Below, piece by piece: positions 14,318 to 24,173 of a stretch of 63,168 bases of DNA. The stretch's first letter is position 1; each line of letters opens with the position of its first letter. The position numbers and the translations under genes were made by a program. The notes under the pieces were generated by a model. It did no database searches. It saw only the letters and a list, made by a program, of their open reading frames with translations, and was not told the origin of the DNA. Source of the DNA: a virus; the IMG/VR virus record IMGVR_UViG_3300034093_001431, positions 1 to 63,168 of that record; one strand, 5' to 3'.

Positions 14318-15019
14318 ATGCAAATTACAAAACAACAACTGTCAAGCATGGTAATGCGTGAGGGTAGGGTGCTTGTTAAAATGTCTTACGTTGTCAAGGA
14401 TCACCTTGACTTTAGCGGTACAAAAGTAAAGCTGGTAGCCAAGGCGTCCACCACCCAATATGATTTAGGTTGTAGGTACGGCGAGGTTATCAAGACTCCA
14501 GACAAGGCTGACATACCTTACCTGAACTATTCATTTAAAAGCGAAGTTGAGATAGAGCCCGGAGACATTGTATGGTGGAGTCAGCTAGCTATAGGAAGGA
14601 TCATCAGATCAAAAGACAAGGAACTTATTCACTTCACCTGTGAGGGTGATGACTACTACGAAATCCACTACAACGAACTTATCTTAAGGAAGAGGGGAGA
14701 TTCTTACATGGGTCTCAACGACAGGGTCATAGCCAAGCCGATTATGCCGGAGGCTCACCACATGTTTGACCTGTCTTCTACATCTTTAGGTAGCCCAGTG
14801 AAGGATAAGTTTGACTTGGTTTACACCCCATCATTTAAGGGTTCTTACGACAACGGCAGGAACATTAACTTGTGTGAGGTAAACCAGAGGGTTCTCGTGT
14901 CACAGAGTGGGAACATGGTGGGTCCGTTAGAGGATGAGTCCAACAGGTACTTTGAACACGAGCTGGTCTACTTCCGATCGGCAGATATAAGCGCAATATA
15001 TGAAGAAGAATTACGGTAA
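14318..15019 (+). CDS. Putative tandem Cpn10-like protein, 233 aa
   Basis: Two weak repeats of the Cpn10 barrel pattern can be read. Repeat 1: EGRVLVKMSY, CRYGEVIKTPDKA, VEIEPGDIVWWSQL, YYEIHYNELILRK. Repeat 2: LNDRVIAKPIM, DKFDLVYTPS, CEVNQRVLVSQSGNMVG, HELVYFRSADISAIYEE. The last block is close to the GroES ending 'EEVLIMSESDILAIV'. If real, it is a double-barrel co-chaperonin or a structural protein using that fold. It opens the morphogenesis block, just before TerL. The call rests on pattern recognition. Confidence 0.45.
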   Translation: MQITKQQLSSMVMREGRVLVKMSYVVKDHLDFSGTKVKLVAKASTTQYDLGCRYGEVIKTPDKADIPYLNYSFKSEVEIEPGDIVWWSQLAIGRIIRSKDKELIHFTCEGDDYYEIHYNELILRKRGDSYMGLNDRVIAKPIMPEAHHMFDLSSTSLGSPVKDKFDLVYTPSFKGSYDNGRNINLCEVNQRVLVSQSGNMVGPLEDESNRYFEHELVYFRSADISAIYEEELR

Positions 15020-15725
15020 TATAAGGTACCCTATACACAAGCTAGATGAGACAGAGGACGTGGTTCAGGCTTTTCCTGACCTGTCATCTGTAGGTATATT
15101 TAGCGAAACGTCACACCCTTTCATAGTAACGGTCTATGACGAAAGTGGATCAGCTTACAGGCAGACACTCGACGTTGACCTTGGCGGCTTAGACAACAAC
15201 TTCGTGATGAAGTACATTATACTTATGTACTCACCCGGAAGTCCTGCCATAGAAAAGTATCCGCAGATAGGGAAGAGGAAGACTTGGGTGCTGTCCGAGT
15301 TAGGCGTGATGCCTGATGAAGAAAACAAGTACGCCTCAGAGTACGATGACCTGTTACTTAATCAGAACAGGCTTATCCTCAAGAAGACTGCTGTGTTCTT
15401 AACGCTTCAGCAGCCGGCAGACTGGGCCATCATGCTCAAGAGTTCGGAGGATCTTCAGGAGGTGTTAGGTACCCCGATGCCGGAGGATCCGACAAAGCAG
15501 GTCCAGAGAATTAAAGCTGTCGAGTTGCTTCGTCAGGCCATATCGGACTCAAGGTCTAGGCTTATGGACCTAGAGACGAGTAAGAGTTTAGAGGCGGAGA
15601 TAGACGAGTTCATGGCTTACACCACGCTCGGTATAAGACCAGAAGAGTTTGTGATGATGGGTATAAAGCCTGTCCCGCCAAGCAAGGCCAAGAGCTCGCC
15701 TGTGTTTAAAAATGTAAGGAACTAA
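15000..15725 (+). CDS. Hypothetical protein upstream of terminase, 241 aa
   Basis: Mixed N-terminal domain, then a helical half (VQRIKAVELLRQAISDSRSRLMDLE and ETSKSLEAEIDEFMAYTTLG). It ends in a basic tail. Overlaps the preceding gene by 20 nt and the TerL start by TAATG. Its position immediately before TerL and helical content make a small-terminase or packaging accessory role possible, but no DNA-binding motif was recognised. Confidence 0.7.
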   Translation: MKKNYGNIRYPIHKLDETEDVVQAFPDLSSVGIFSETSHPFIVTVYDESGSAYRQTLDVDLGGLDNNFVMKYIILMYSPGSPAIEKYPQIGKRKTWVLSELGVMPDEENKYASEYDDLLLNQNRLILKKTAVFLTLQQPADWAIMLKSSEDLQEVLGTPMPEDPTKQVQRIKAVELLRQAISDSRSRLMDLETSKSLEAEIDEFMAYTTLGIRPEEFVMMGIKPVPPSKAKSSPVFKNVRN

Positions 15726-18115
15726 TGTCTAAGTACCACGATAAATACAAGAGAGAGCAGCAGTATATAATGTACAATCTGGACGACCCTGACTTGGGCG
15801 GAGATAACGCCATCAAGGTTGAGCTGCCTACTCTTGAATCCTTCTATGACATGCCTTGGGATGAGGCGGTCAAGTTAGTGGACGGGTACGGGCTAGACCC
15901 TAAGGATCAGAAGTTTGACACATACAGGGACGCGGGGTACTTTAGCCTTCCGCCAAAGTTAAAGAGTATAGAAGAGCATGTAAGAAGGAAGAAGAAACTC
16001 AAGCCGAAGGATAAGCTGTTTGCTGAAGACTTCTTGGAAGACGTGGAGTCCGACCCTGTGTATTACAGGGAGGAGATAGAGTACATACAGCGCACTAGGA
16101 ACAGATCCGTTAGCGGGTACTGGTGCTTCATAAAAGGCAGGCCCACCTACATAGACGGGTGGCATTATACCTACCTGAACTTTACACCTATAGATAACGA
16201 TAACAGGAAAGACAGGATGCCTGACTACAGGGACGTGGACAGGAGGATCGTCTTGTTTTATCGATGGGCCTACACCACCACGTCCTCAAAGTTCAAGTAC
16301 GTCTTGACTTACAACAAGGACGGCAGGGTAAAGAAGAAGTACTTCAACAACAAGAACACGATATCTCAGTTTATCAAATTTGAAAAGCTGGGTGATTACT
16401 TTGTCGAAGACGAGGGGTATGACATAGACTTGGGTTACAGGACAGTGTTCGGCGTCGTGTTCCCTAAGCGCCGACGTGTAGGTGCCACGTTCCTTAGTGC
16501 CCACATCGGCATGCGTATAGCCGTGGACAACAGCATGGGCACGTTTGCGATTCAGGCGTTGACAGAGGACACAGCTATCGAGGACGTCTACCAGAAGAAG
16601 GTGCTAGCCTCTTGGAGGCACTACCCGTTCTTCTTAAAACCCTGCGCCTCACCAGCCGACACCAACGCGCTTGTCTTTACAAAGAAGGATCAGGTCGCGT
16701 TCGCTAACGACGTGGTGGAACACGGCGGGTGGATCAGGCCAAGGTCTTCAGCCAACAAGGCATTCGACGGTAACAAGCTGTTTGCTTACCTGAATGATGA
16801 GTCTGGAAAGAAGACGAGCGGCAACGTACTGCACGAGTTCACTGACACTATACGAAACGCCCTAGCTCAGGGTCAGAACATACACGGGTTTGCCATGTAC
16901 ACCTCAACCTTTGGAGAGTTCGAGAGCGGTGGAGGTAAGGAATACTTCGACCTGTGCGTGAAGTCATATGCACACAAGCGTAACGACAACGGTATCACAG
17001 CTTCTGGTCTGGTCACCTTGTTCATACCAGCGTATGACGGTTATGACGGGAGGGTCGACCAGTACGGTGAATCTATAATAGAAGACCCTGTCGAGGCTTA
17101 CATTAACCTAACAGGTGAACTCTGCGAGGAGGGTGCCAAGACTACCCTCATGAAGACGAGGTCTTACCTTGAGGAAATCAAGGACTGGAATGGTTTGAAC
17201 AACGAGGTAAGGAACAACCCGTTCACTCTCCGAGAGGCGGGCAAGAAGGGTAACAGGTCTAACTTCTGGGATGTTAGTATAAACAGGACAAGGATAAGTG
17301 AGCTTAAGTTTGGAGAGAACAAAGTGCTCGACGTTAATTTCGAGTGGACGAATGGGAAGTGGTCACCGGTAAGGATTGTCGACGGAACGCCTGAGCGCCC
17401 CGGTAAGTGGAAGGTTAGCTTAAGGCCCGCCCCGCAGTACGTTAACAGGTTCAGCTGGGATGCTAGGATAGATAGTTACACCCCGGACCCAGACACTGTA
17501 GGTAAGTATATCCTTGGGACCGACCCCTTCAGCTACGACAACAAGGACGTGGTAGGTAAGAAGAAGTCTAACGGTGGTGGCGCCATGTACATGCCGCACG
17601 ATCCGATGATCGACACCCCGGACAAGTCACCTTCAGATTACGTGACAGGCGACTTTATTGCGACATACAACAACAGGGTTGAGACCACCGACGAGTACTG
17701 TGAAGACATGCTCCTAGCCGCCGTCTATTGCGGGGCCTTGGTCTTTACCGAAAGGAACGTGGACCATATTATAAAGTACTTCAGGAACAACCACGCATCA
17801 GCGTACCTGCTCCACCAGATAGATCCGCTGACCGGAAGGATAGAGCCGGTGCCGGGGGTGAGGACAGGGACAGGGGTTCACGAGAAGATATTTGCCAAGT
17901 ACGGGGACTACGTGAAGACAGTCGGTCACAGGGCTAGGCACATAGAGATACTTGAAGAGATTGATGGGGTTCAGAGTTTTAACGACATGACCAACTATGA
18001 CCTCTTTGCTGCGGGAGGGATGGCCCTGCTCGGGGCTGAGAGCAAGCACACTGAGATTATTAAGTCCAACAATACCAGCAATGATATAAGCGGCTTTATT
18101 GATCTATACGATTAA
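15725..18115 (+). CDS. terL: Terminase large subunit (TerL)
   Basis: 796 aa, long for a TerL but typical of crAss-like and related Bacteroidota phages. The ATPase domain has a variant Walker A, FPKRRRVGATF (about 246-256), and Walker B LFAYLNDESG (about 353-362). The nuclease domain begins around YILGTDPFSYD (about 595) with acidic DEYCEDML and a late NDMTNYD. It drives DNA packaging into the prohead through the portal encoded next. Confidence 0.9.
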   Translation: MSKYHDKYKREQQYIMYNLDDPDLGGDNAIKVELPTLESFYDMPWDEAVKLVDGYGLDPKDQKFDTYRDAGYFSLPPKLKSIEEHVRRKKKLKPKDKLFAEDFLEDVESDPVYYREEIEYIQRTRNRSVSGYWCFIKGRPTYIDGWHYTYLNFTPIDNDNRKDRMPDYRDVDRRIVLFYRWAYTTTSSKFKYVLTYNKDGRVKKKYFNNKNTISQFIKFEKLGDYFVEDEGYDIDLGYRTVFGVVFPKRRRVGATFLSAHIGMRIAVDNSMGTFAIQALTEDTAIEDVYQKKVLASWRHYPFFLKPCASPADTNALVFTKKDQVAFANDVVEHGGWIRPRSSANKAFDGNKLFAYLNDESGKKTSGNVLHEFTDTIRNALAQGQNIHGFAMYTSTFGEFESGGGKEYFDLCVKSYAHKRNDNGITASGLVTLFIPAYDGYDGRVDQYGESIIEDPVEAYINLTGELCEEGAKTTLMKTRSYLEEIKDWNGLNNEVRNNPFTLREAGKKGNRSNFWDVSINRTRISELKFGENKVLDVNFEWTNGKWSPVRIVDGTPERPGKWKVSLRPAPQYVNRFSWDARIDSYTPDPDTVGKYILGTDPFSYDNKDVVGKKKSNGGGAMYMPHDPMIDTPDKSPSDYVTGDFIATYNNRVETTDEYCEDMLLAAVYCGALVFTERNVDHIIKYFRNNHASAYLLHQIDPLTGRIEPVPGVRTGTGVHEKIFAKYGDYVKTVGHRARHIEILEEIDGVQSFNDMTNYDLFAAGGMALLGAESKHTEIIKSNNTSNDISGFIDLYD

Positions 18116-18140
18116 TCACTAATATAATCAAACATTTGTT

Positions 18141-18174
18141 TATTTTTGTAGTCTGAAGATAATTCTTAATTTTG
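18141..18174 (+). promoter_or_regulatory. Two TAnnTTTG boxes upstream of the portal gene
   Basis: TATTTTTG at 18141-18148 and TAATTTTG at 18167-18174 lie in the 75-nt gap between terL and the portal gene. Confidence 0.55.
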
Positions 18175-18190
18175 CGCTAATTGTAATTGA

Positions 18191-20536
18191 ATGATACCAT
18201 TTGATAAAATCACACCGTTCCCGCAGGACGACCTGTCGTCCGAAAAGAAGAAGGAGTCCTTTTACGGAGTCTCTGCAGCGAGAGCAATATACGGAAGATG
18301 GTATAGCGCCCCGATACCATATGGTTCGGGCGGAACTGTTTACGGTAACCTCGGGTACTTTAACATGCTCAAGAGTTACGCCGAAGGAAGACAGAGCACA
18401 CTCAAGTACAAGAAGCTGTACAGGGGAGAGAACGTAAGAGATAGCGCCTCGGGCTCAAAAGGTTTTAACGAGAACGCTAGGAAGGGTTACAACAATATCG
18501 GGTTCGACCAGAACAGTATCGTGAGCTCTGCACCTTTATTGATAAGTGTTATCAAGGGCTTGCTTACCCAGAGTGATTATAAGGTAGTAGTGTCGTCAAC
18601 TAGCAAGTCTGACGTAGCACTAAAGAGTAAGATCAAGTGGAAGATGTACGTCGACTCAAAGATCGTAAACCCACTCAAGGAGGAGTTAGGCATACCTTAC
18701 TCGAAGCCTGACTGGGAGCCTCAGACTGTTCCAGAGCTAGAGCTTTATGAGAAGTATCACGGAATCAGGCTGCCTTTGGAAATCGGCATGAGCATGATAG
18801 GCGAGCACGGTTTCGATGTATCAGACTGGAACAAGGTTAGGGACAAGATGATTGACTCAGCCTTGCAGACCTCATTTATATGCGGAAGGGTTGTGACTAA
18901 CGCGGACGGCAGCGTCGGCATGAAGTACATTAACCCGGCCATGTACATAACAGTGTGGGACGATGACAACCCTGAGCTAGACCCGCCATTCGCTGGTCAT
19001 ATTATGAGGGTTCCTATCCATGTCATAAAGCAGAAGATGCCAGAGTTGACAGACAAGGAACTCCAGAGCTTGGCTAGAATGTATGCCAACTCTAACAACG
19101 TGAGTGACCCCACAAACTATCAGTGGACTGCACGCGACCCTGTTACACAGAGGTACACATGGTACGACTTCTTAGTCGACGTGCTTCATTTTGAGTACAA
19201 GACAGATGACGTAACTTTCTATGTAGGCCGTAACGCCACGAACGGTAACTTCGTTTACAAGCAGGAGGACAGGGTAAAGAAGAAGTACGCTGACGGAAGA
19301 CAGAGGAAGACGGATAAGTATTACAAGAATAATATATACGAAGGGTGCTGGATCATAGGATCTAATCACGTCTACGACTACGACCTTCAAAAGAATATGA
19401 TAAAGAACCCTGACGGTTCTTGCGCCCTAAGCTACTTCAGTGAAAGGATAGCCGGCAAGGCTATAGTGGAGAGATGGCAGAGCTTGTTGGATGATCAGCA
19501 GATTGCTACATTAAAGTTGAGGGCTGCTATTCTTGCTGCCGCTCCAAAGGGTCTAGCTATCGACGTCGGCTTGTTAGCTAACATGGACTTGGGGCTTGGA
19601 AAGGTGAGCGCTATGGAGATAGCTCGAATCAGAAGAGAGACCGGTAACCAGTTCTACGCTACTCGACTAGAGGTTGGGCAGAAGTACTCTGGAGCTAACG
19701 CTATGATGGAGCTTGAGAATGGTGTCGGTAGACAGCTTGACGAGTGGATCAGCTATCAGATGTTTATCGAGAATCAGTTAAAGCGTATTGCTGGTATAAC
19801 CGACATGGCTTCAGCAAGTCCGGGGTCTTCTCCAGAGAAGCTAGTCGGCATGGGCCAGATGGAGTTGGACAGCACGAACAACGCGCTCCACAACATACGC
19901 CAAGCTATTATAAGAATTAAAGAGAAGGCTGCAAGGAAGATGATCCAGAAGGTTCGAGTGAACATAGAAGGGGACGCTACTTGCGCTAAGTATTATGAAG
20001 GGTACCTAGGAGAAGTTTATTACAACGCTGTAAAGAACATCAAGGATATTACTTTGAACTCTATAGGTATTAAGATGAAGGCTACCACTACAGCGCAGAG
20101 AAAGGCTTACATAATGAGTCTGCTCGAGGCTAGCTTGGCGGCAGGTAGAAACGGCCAGAAGGGTATAACAACCGCAGACGCTATGTATGTAGAGAAGACC
20201 TTGGAGGACGGCAACGATGAGTTAGCGGCTTGGTACCTAGCATTGGCTGAAGAGCGTGCAGAGAGAAAGATCCAAGAGAATCAGGAACGTATGTCGGCAA
20301 TTAACGCTGACAATAACATGAGAGCGGCACAAGCTGCCGAGCAGACACGCATGCAGTATGAGCAGATATTGAGTCAGTTGAAGACTACCGAGGACGGGCA
20401 GAAGATTGCCAACCAACTCGAGGCAGACCTACTCAAGATCGAGGCTAAGAAGAATGCTGACTACGAGCTGATGACTTTAGAGGGTCAGCTTCAGTCCTCT
20501 CAGGGTAAGGAGATATCAGGAAAGATAAGAATATAA
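18191..20536 (+). CDS. Portal protein
   Basis: 781 aa, directly after TerL and before scaffold and capsid. Features fit large portals of Bacteroidota podovirus-like phages: an early NNIGFDQNSIVSSAPLLISV helix, PAMYITVWDDDNPELDPP, a stem/crown region with long helices (ALHNIRQAIIRIKEKAARKMIQK), and a C-terminal Gln/Glu-rich coiled coil (ERAERKIQENQERMSA, EQTRMQYEQILSQL). It forms the 12-mer entry channel for DNA. Confidence 0.85.
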   Translation: MIPFDKITPFPQDDLSSEKKKESFYGVSAARAIYGRWYSAPIPYGSGGTVYGNLGYFNMLKSYAEGRQSTLKYKKLYRGENVRDSASGSKGFNENARKGYNNIGFDQNSIVSSAPLLISVIKGLLTQSDYKVVVSSTSKSDVALKSKIKWKMYVDSKIVNPLKEELGIPYSKPDWEPQTVPELELYEKYHGIRLPLEIGMSMIGEHGFDVSDWNKVRDKMIDSALQTSFICGRVVTNADGSVGMKYINPAMYITVWDDDNPELDPPFAGHIMRVPIHVIKQKMPELTDKELQSLARMYANSNNVSDPTNYQWTARDPVTQRYTWYDFLVDVLHFEYKTDDVTFYVGRNATNGNFVYKQEDRVKKKYADGRQRKTDKYYKNNIYEGCWIIGSNHVYDYDLQKNMIKNPDGSCALSYFSERIAGKAIVERWQSLLDDQQIATLKLRAAILAAAPKGLAIDVGLLANMDLGLGKVSAMEIARIRRETGNQFYATRLEVGQKYSGANAMMELENGVGRQLDEWISYQMFIENQLKRIAGITDMASASPGSSPEKLVGMGQMELDSTNNALHNIRQAIIRIKEKAARKMIQKVRVNIEGDATCAKYYEGYLGEVYYNAVKNIKDITLNSIGIKMKATTTAQRKAYIMSLLEASLAAGRNGQKGITTADAMYVEKTLEDGNDELAAWYLALAEERAERKIQENQERMSAINADNNMRAAQAAEQTRMQYEQILSQLKTTEDGQKIANQLEADLLKIEAKKNADYELMTLEGQLQSSQGKEISGKIRI

Positions 20537-20551
20537 AACAAATAACAAGTA

Positions 20552-21694
20552 ATGGATACAAACAACATCCCGGCAGATTTTGCTTTTGGGTTCTCTCAGA
20601 GTAACCCGAACGCGAGCAATGATGACATGGTAGCTGCGTGGCAGCAAAAAAATCCTACACCGGATCCTACACCGGATCCTATTAACGAAGGTGTTGACCC
20701 GGCGGCTAACGCAGGTGATCCGCCTGCTGACGGATCGGCAGACCCTCAGGCAAATCCAGCTCCGGCTTATGACTTCTCAAAGTTTGGGCTTCAGAACGAG
20801 GATGAGCTGACAGGGATCCTTGGTGATTACAAGAGGCTTAAGGAAGAGTCGAAGGTTATGGATTATGTAAAGAACCCGTTCGCTAACGACACGATTAAGC
20901 AGATCAATAACTTCAGCAAGTCTACAGGGATCAACGACCTTAACTTGGCAACGACTGTCATCAACACGTCTGACGACGACTTGAAGGCAAACCCGGTCAA
21001 GGCAATCGCTATAGAGATGTTGCTGTCTAACCCGAAGCTGGCTAGTGTAGGTCTCGACGAGATCATGGAAGGTGTTGCTCAGAAGTACAACGTCGACATG
21101 GACTACATAGGTCGTGACGGGTACAAGTTACCGCCCCTATTAAAGATGGACGCTACCAGCGCCATAGAGTCGCTAGAAAAAAAACGTAGCGAGTTTATGG
21201 GTGGTGATGATTATTTTGTAAATTTGCAAACGCAAGCTGCTAAGAATGAGAGCGCAAGGCAGGAGCACATGACTAAATGGGAACAATCAATCCCAGAAGT
21301 CAAGGCACCTCTAAAGGCATTAACTCACTCTGTTGATACGGGAATAGATGAGCTTGGTCAGATTCAATTTAGCGTCGCGGTTAGCGAGCAGGAAGTGGAC
21401 GAGGCTGTGAAATCCCTAAAGAGCTTGGGTGTTTTGGAAGGATTGAATCCCGATAAAGAAGGGATAGCGTCTGTAAGACAAGCGGTAGAGTTCAACTTGC
21501 GGTTAGCAAAGATGGACGACATCATCCGCGAATCTGTAAAGGCAGTTGCAGGTAAACTACAAGAGAAGATTGTCAAGGACAACCTCAACATAGGACCGGT
21601 CACTCCTCAAAGAATCACCCCAGCCCCTCAGTCAGGTAAGGTTATTAGCCCAGCTGAACAGGCTCTAGATACGTTTAGAGGCGGCGGCAGATAA
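20552..21694 (+). CDS. Scaffold-like protein
   Basis: 380 aa, lying between portal and capsid. A disordered acidic N-terminus rich in Pro/Asp (two copies of the 12-nt unit CCTACACCGGAT at 20654-20677 encode PTPDPTPDP) precedes long helices (LTGILGDYKRLKEESKVMDYV, AVEFNLRLAKMDDIIRESV). The C-terminus ends in a short basic tail. Position, acidity and helices are typical of scaffolding proteins; not recognised by family. Confidence 0.65.
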   Translation: MDTNNIPADFAFGFSQSNPNASNDDMVAAWQQKNPTPDPTPDPINEGVDPAANAGDPPADGSADPQANPAPAYDFSKFGLQNEDELTGILGDYKRLKEESKVMDYVKNPFANDTIKQINNFSKSTGINDLNLATTVINTSDDDLKANPVKAIAIEMLLSNPKLASVGLDEIMEGVAQKYNVDMDYIGRDGYKLPPLLKMDATSAIESLEKKRSEFMGGDDYFVNLQTQAAKNESARQEHMTKWEQSIPEVKAPLKALTHSVDTGIDELGQIQFSVAVSEQEVDEAVKSLKSLGVLEGLNPDKEGIASVRQAVEFNLRLAKMDDIIRESVKAVAGKLQEKIVKDNLNIGPVTPQRITPAPQSGKVISPAEQALDTFRGGGR

Positions 21695-21708
21695 AAAATT
21701 AAACCATT

Positions 21709-23106
21709 ATGAATCCAAATTCAGTTAATCCAAATACTCCGGGTTACGCGCAGTCGAGCATCCTAGCGGTGTCTGACTTTGTACGTCCGGATTTCCAGAC
21801 TAAGCTGTTCAAGCAGTACGGTCAGTTCATGGACGAACTCTTGCTGCTTAAGCGCATGCAGGCTACCCGTCCTATTCGCAACGCATCAGGCGGTTTCCAC
21901 TTTGAAGAAGATTACTACGATAACTTCATCGAGGTGAAGGCTGATGCTGGTACTGCTACAACTACTCTTGAGTTCACTATTGCGAACTCACAGATCGAGA
22001 CAGTTGGATCGGTGCGCACAGTGTATGTTAATGTTGGGGACCTTATCTACGATCCGATCGCTATGATCCGTGGTCAGGTTATTGACGTTGACATCCCGCC
22101 TTCTGGTGACATTACTGTTACGGCTAAGTCTCTCCGTGGCGAGACATGGACTGTGCCAACAGCAGGTGACAAGTACGGTATCTACTCTAACGCATACGAC
22201 GAGAACACAGACCAGCCTGATGCTAAGTCAAGCTACTGGGAGAAGTTCTCATTCAAGTTGCAGACTTTGAAGACTTCTGCCTTGATTACAGGTAACGCGT
22301 CTATCGACCAGCTCTTCCCTGAGACTGACGAGGCGGGTAACTTCGTAGGTAACTGGGGTGGTGTTCAGCGTACACAGGCTGAGTTCCGTCACTTGAAGTC
22401 AACCATCGGTCAGTTGATCCTTGGTTTGGAGTCTAACCAGTCAGGTGTGTCTCAGACTACACACGGTATGATGGACCGCTTCTTGAACCGTGCACAGACA
22501 GTTCAGAGCAACGGTATGTCTAACCCAATCGGTACACTAGAAGACCTTATCGATGTTCTTAAGCCTGTAAATGCTGAGAACAACTACATGGGTTGGTTGT
22601 GCCGCGAGGTTAACCGCCCGCTTCAGAACGCTTTGTTGACAGAGTTCCAGAACGCTAACATCTCTGCAGTGCGTCGTCAGTCTGCTGAAATTATCTTCGG
22701 CGAGGGCGAGGCTTCTGAGAACATGTACGCGACATTCGATTTTGAATGCATGGTTAAGGAAGGTATGACGTTCAACCTACGTGCGTTTGACTTATCTTAT
22801 GACCCAAAGGTATTTGGTCTAGGTGGCGCTAACAACCAGTTTGTTAACACAGCTTACTTCTTGCCAGCAGGTACAGGGTATGACGCTCAGGGTGCATCAC
22901 GCCGCCACATGGAATTGGCTTACGGTGTCAACGGTGACAACGGTCAGGATCGTATGATGAAGATTTGGGAGACTGGTGCTAACGCTCCTGTTCCAACGAA
23001 CGCGATCGATAACCGAGTAACTCACTACTTGACTCACTTCGGTATCCAGTTCTTCTCACTTAAGCAGTGTGCTATCATCTACAATGAGGACTTGATCCCA
23101 TCGTAA
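21709..23106 (+). CDS. Major capsid protein
   Basis: 465 aa. N-terminal LAVSDFVRPDFQTKLFKQYG and GGFHFEEDYYDNF, a beta-rich centre, then FNLRAFDLSYDPKVFGLGG and a C-terminal THFGIQFFSLKQCAIIYNED fit the HK97-fold capsid of Bacteroidota phages. Codon choice shifts towards CGT, GGT and AAC-type codons relative to neighbours, as in highly expressed genes. A terminator follows immediately. It is the likely main client of the phage chaperonin. Confidence 0.85.
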   Translation: MNPNSVNPNTPGYAQSSILAVSDFVRPDFQTKLFKQYGQFMDELLLLKRMQATRPIRNASGGFHFEEDYYDNFIEVKADAGTATTTLEFTIANSQIETVGSVRTVYVNVGDLIYDPIAMIRGQVIDVDIPPSGDITVTAKSLRGETWTVPTAGDKYGIYSNAYDENTDQPDAKSSYWEKFSFKLQTLKTSALITGNASIDQLFPETDEAGNFVGNWGGVQRTQAEFRHLKSTIGQLILGLESNQSGVSQTTHGMMDRFLNRAQTVQSNGMSNPIGTLEDLIDVLKPVNAENNYMGWLCREVNRPLQNALLTEFQNANISAVRRQSAEIIFGEGEASENMYATFDFECMVKEGMTFNLRAFDLSYDPKVFGLGGANNQFVNTAYFLPAGTGYDAQGASRRHMELAYGVNGDNGQDRMMKIWETGANAPVPTNAIDNRVTHYLTHFGIQFFSLKQCAIIYNEDLIPS

Positions 23107-23124
23107 GTTGAATACATAGAATAA

Positions 23125-23156
23125 AAAGAGGGCGGCAGTGTGTCGCCCTTTTTTAT
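23125..23156 (+). terminator. Terminator after the capsid gene
   Basis: GAGGGCG pairs with CGCCCTT around a GCAGTGTGT loop, followed by six T residues. Confidence 0.85.
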
Positions 23157-23164
23157 TATATTTG
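23157..23164 (+). promoter_or_regulatory. TATATTTG promoter
   Basis: Perfect -7 box 20 nt before the ATG at 23185, next to the capsid terminator T-run. Confidence 0.75.
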
Positions 23165-23184
23165 CGACATAAATAATTACAAAC

Positions 23185-24111
23185 ATGATTTTTATTGACG
23201 GAGAAAGACAGACAGATTTCCGAAAGGAAAGAGAAATCTTGAAGGGTGTATTCCCTAACAGCTTTGATGTTGCAAATCCAGCACCTATTGTAGTACACAG
23301 GAAGTCTGGTTCTTACGAGACAGCTACATTGTACAAGCCAGCAGTCACAGATGTCCCTATGGGTCAGCGTGTTGTCATGCCGCCGCCTACGGTTTTCAGT
23401 GTAACCGGAAGGATGAGGATGGAGGACAACATCATGCACCAGTGGAACTACAGCGAGCTATTCCCTCAGAGTAATGACGGAGCGCCAGTGTTCAAACAGA
23501 AGGGTGTTCACGTTCACCACGGGATGACGATCGATCCGGATCGTGACTTCGAGAAGTTGGTTTACCTTTGGTTCTACTCTAAAGGTTTTACAAACAACTA
23601 CAGAGGTAACAACTTTGCATTCTATGAGTTTGTGATACCAGCACAGCAGGCTAAGATTCGTATCGAAAGCGTGAAGGTTCTTCACAAGTACATGAGCGAG
23701 TTGCTGGTGGAAGATACCAGAATGAGCTACGACAAGATGAAGAGCATCATGACCATGCTTAACATTAAAGGCAACGGTGTAGAGGAAGAGGAAAGGACTC
23801 AGCTTTACGACATGATTATTGCTAACAAGGGACAGTTCGCTTCTCGTTACGACCAAGCAAAGGAAAACGCTGAGGCTATGGAAAGTAAGACAGGAGAGTC
23901 TGCTAGCAGCGTGAGTGTCTTGATTAAGCAGTTGATCAAGGACTTAGTTCTTGTTGAGAAGGACGGCATGTGGGTTGTAAACAACAAGGAAGGGGCAGAG
24001 AAGAGAATCATCACGCAGGTGAAGGGTTCGAAGAAGGCGGACAAGGAAAACAACCTCATCAAGTACATGGCTGTAAGCCCTGAAGACTTGGAGTACCTTG
24101 AGACCCTATAA
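23185..24111 (+). CDS. Putative virion-associated protein, 308 aa
   Basis: Beta-rich N-terminal two-thirds (SYETATLYKPAVTDVP, KGVHVHHGMTIDPDRDFEKLVYLWFYSKG), then a helical tail (KADKENNLIKYMAVSPEDLEYLETL). No domain recognised. Its own promoter and terminator suggest stoichiometric control close to the capsid; a capsid decoration or auxiliary protein is possible. Confidence 0.7.
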   Translation: MIFIDGERQTDFRKEREILKGVFPNSFDVANPAPIVVHRKSGSYETATLYKPAVTDVPMGQRVVMPPPTVFSVTGRMRMEDNIMHQWNYSELFPQSNDGAPVFKQKGVHVHHGMTIDPDRDFEKLVYLWFYSKGFTNNYRGNNFAFYEFVIPAQQAKIRIESVKVLHKYMSELLVEDTRMSYDKMKSIMTMLNIKGNGVEEEERTQLYDMIIANKGQFASRYDQAKENAEAMESKTGESASSVSVLIKQLIKDLVLVEKDGMWVVNNKEGAEKRIITQVKGSKKADKENNLIKYMAVSPEDLEYLETL

Positions 24112-24133
24112 CATATAGAAACTATTTAATCTT

Positions 24134-24163
24134 CAAAAGCGCTCAAGTGGGCGCTTTTGTTTA
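24134..24163 (+). terminator. Rho-independent terminator
   Basis: CAAAAGCGC (24134-24142) pairs with GCGCTTTTG (24151-24159), followed by a TTTATTTTT tract that overlaps the next promoter. Confidence 0.85.
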
Positions 24164-24169
24164 TTTTTG
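24162..24169 (+). promoter_or_regulatory. Leaderless promoter TATTTTTG
   Basis: Fits TAnnTTTG and lies 4 nt before the ATG at 24174. Confidence 0.65.
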
Positions 24170-24173
24170 TAAC

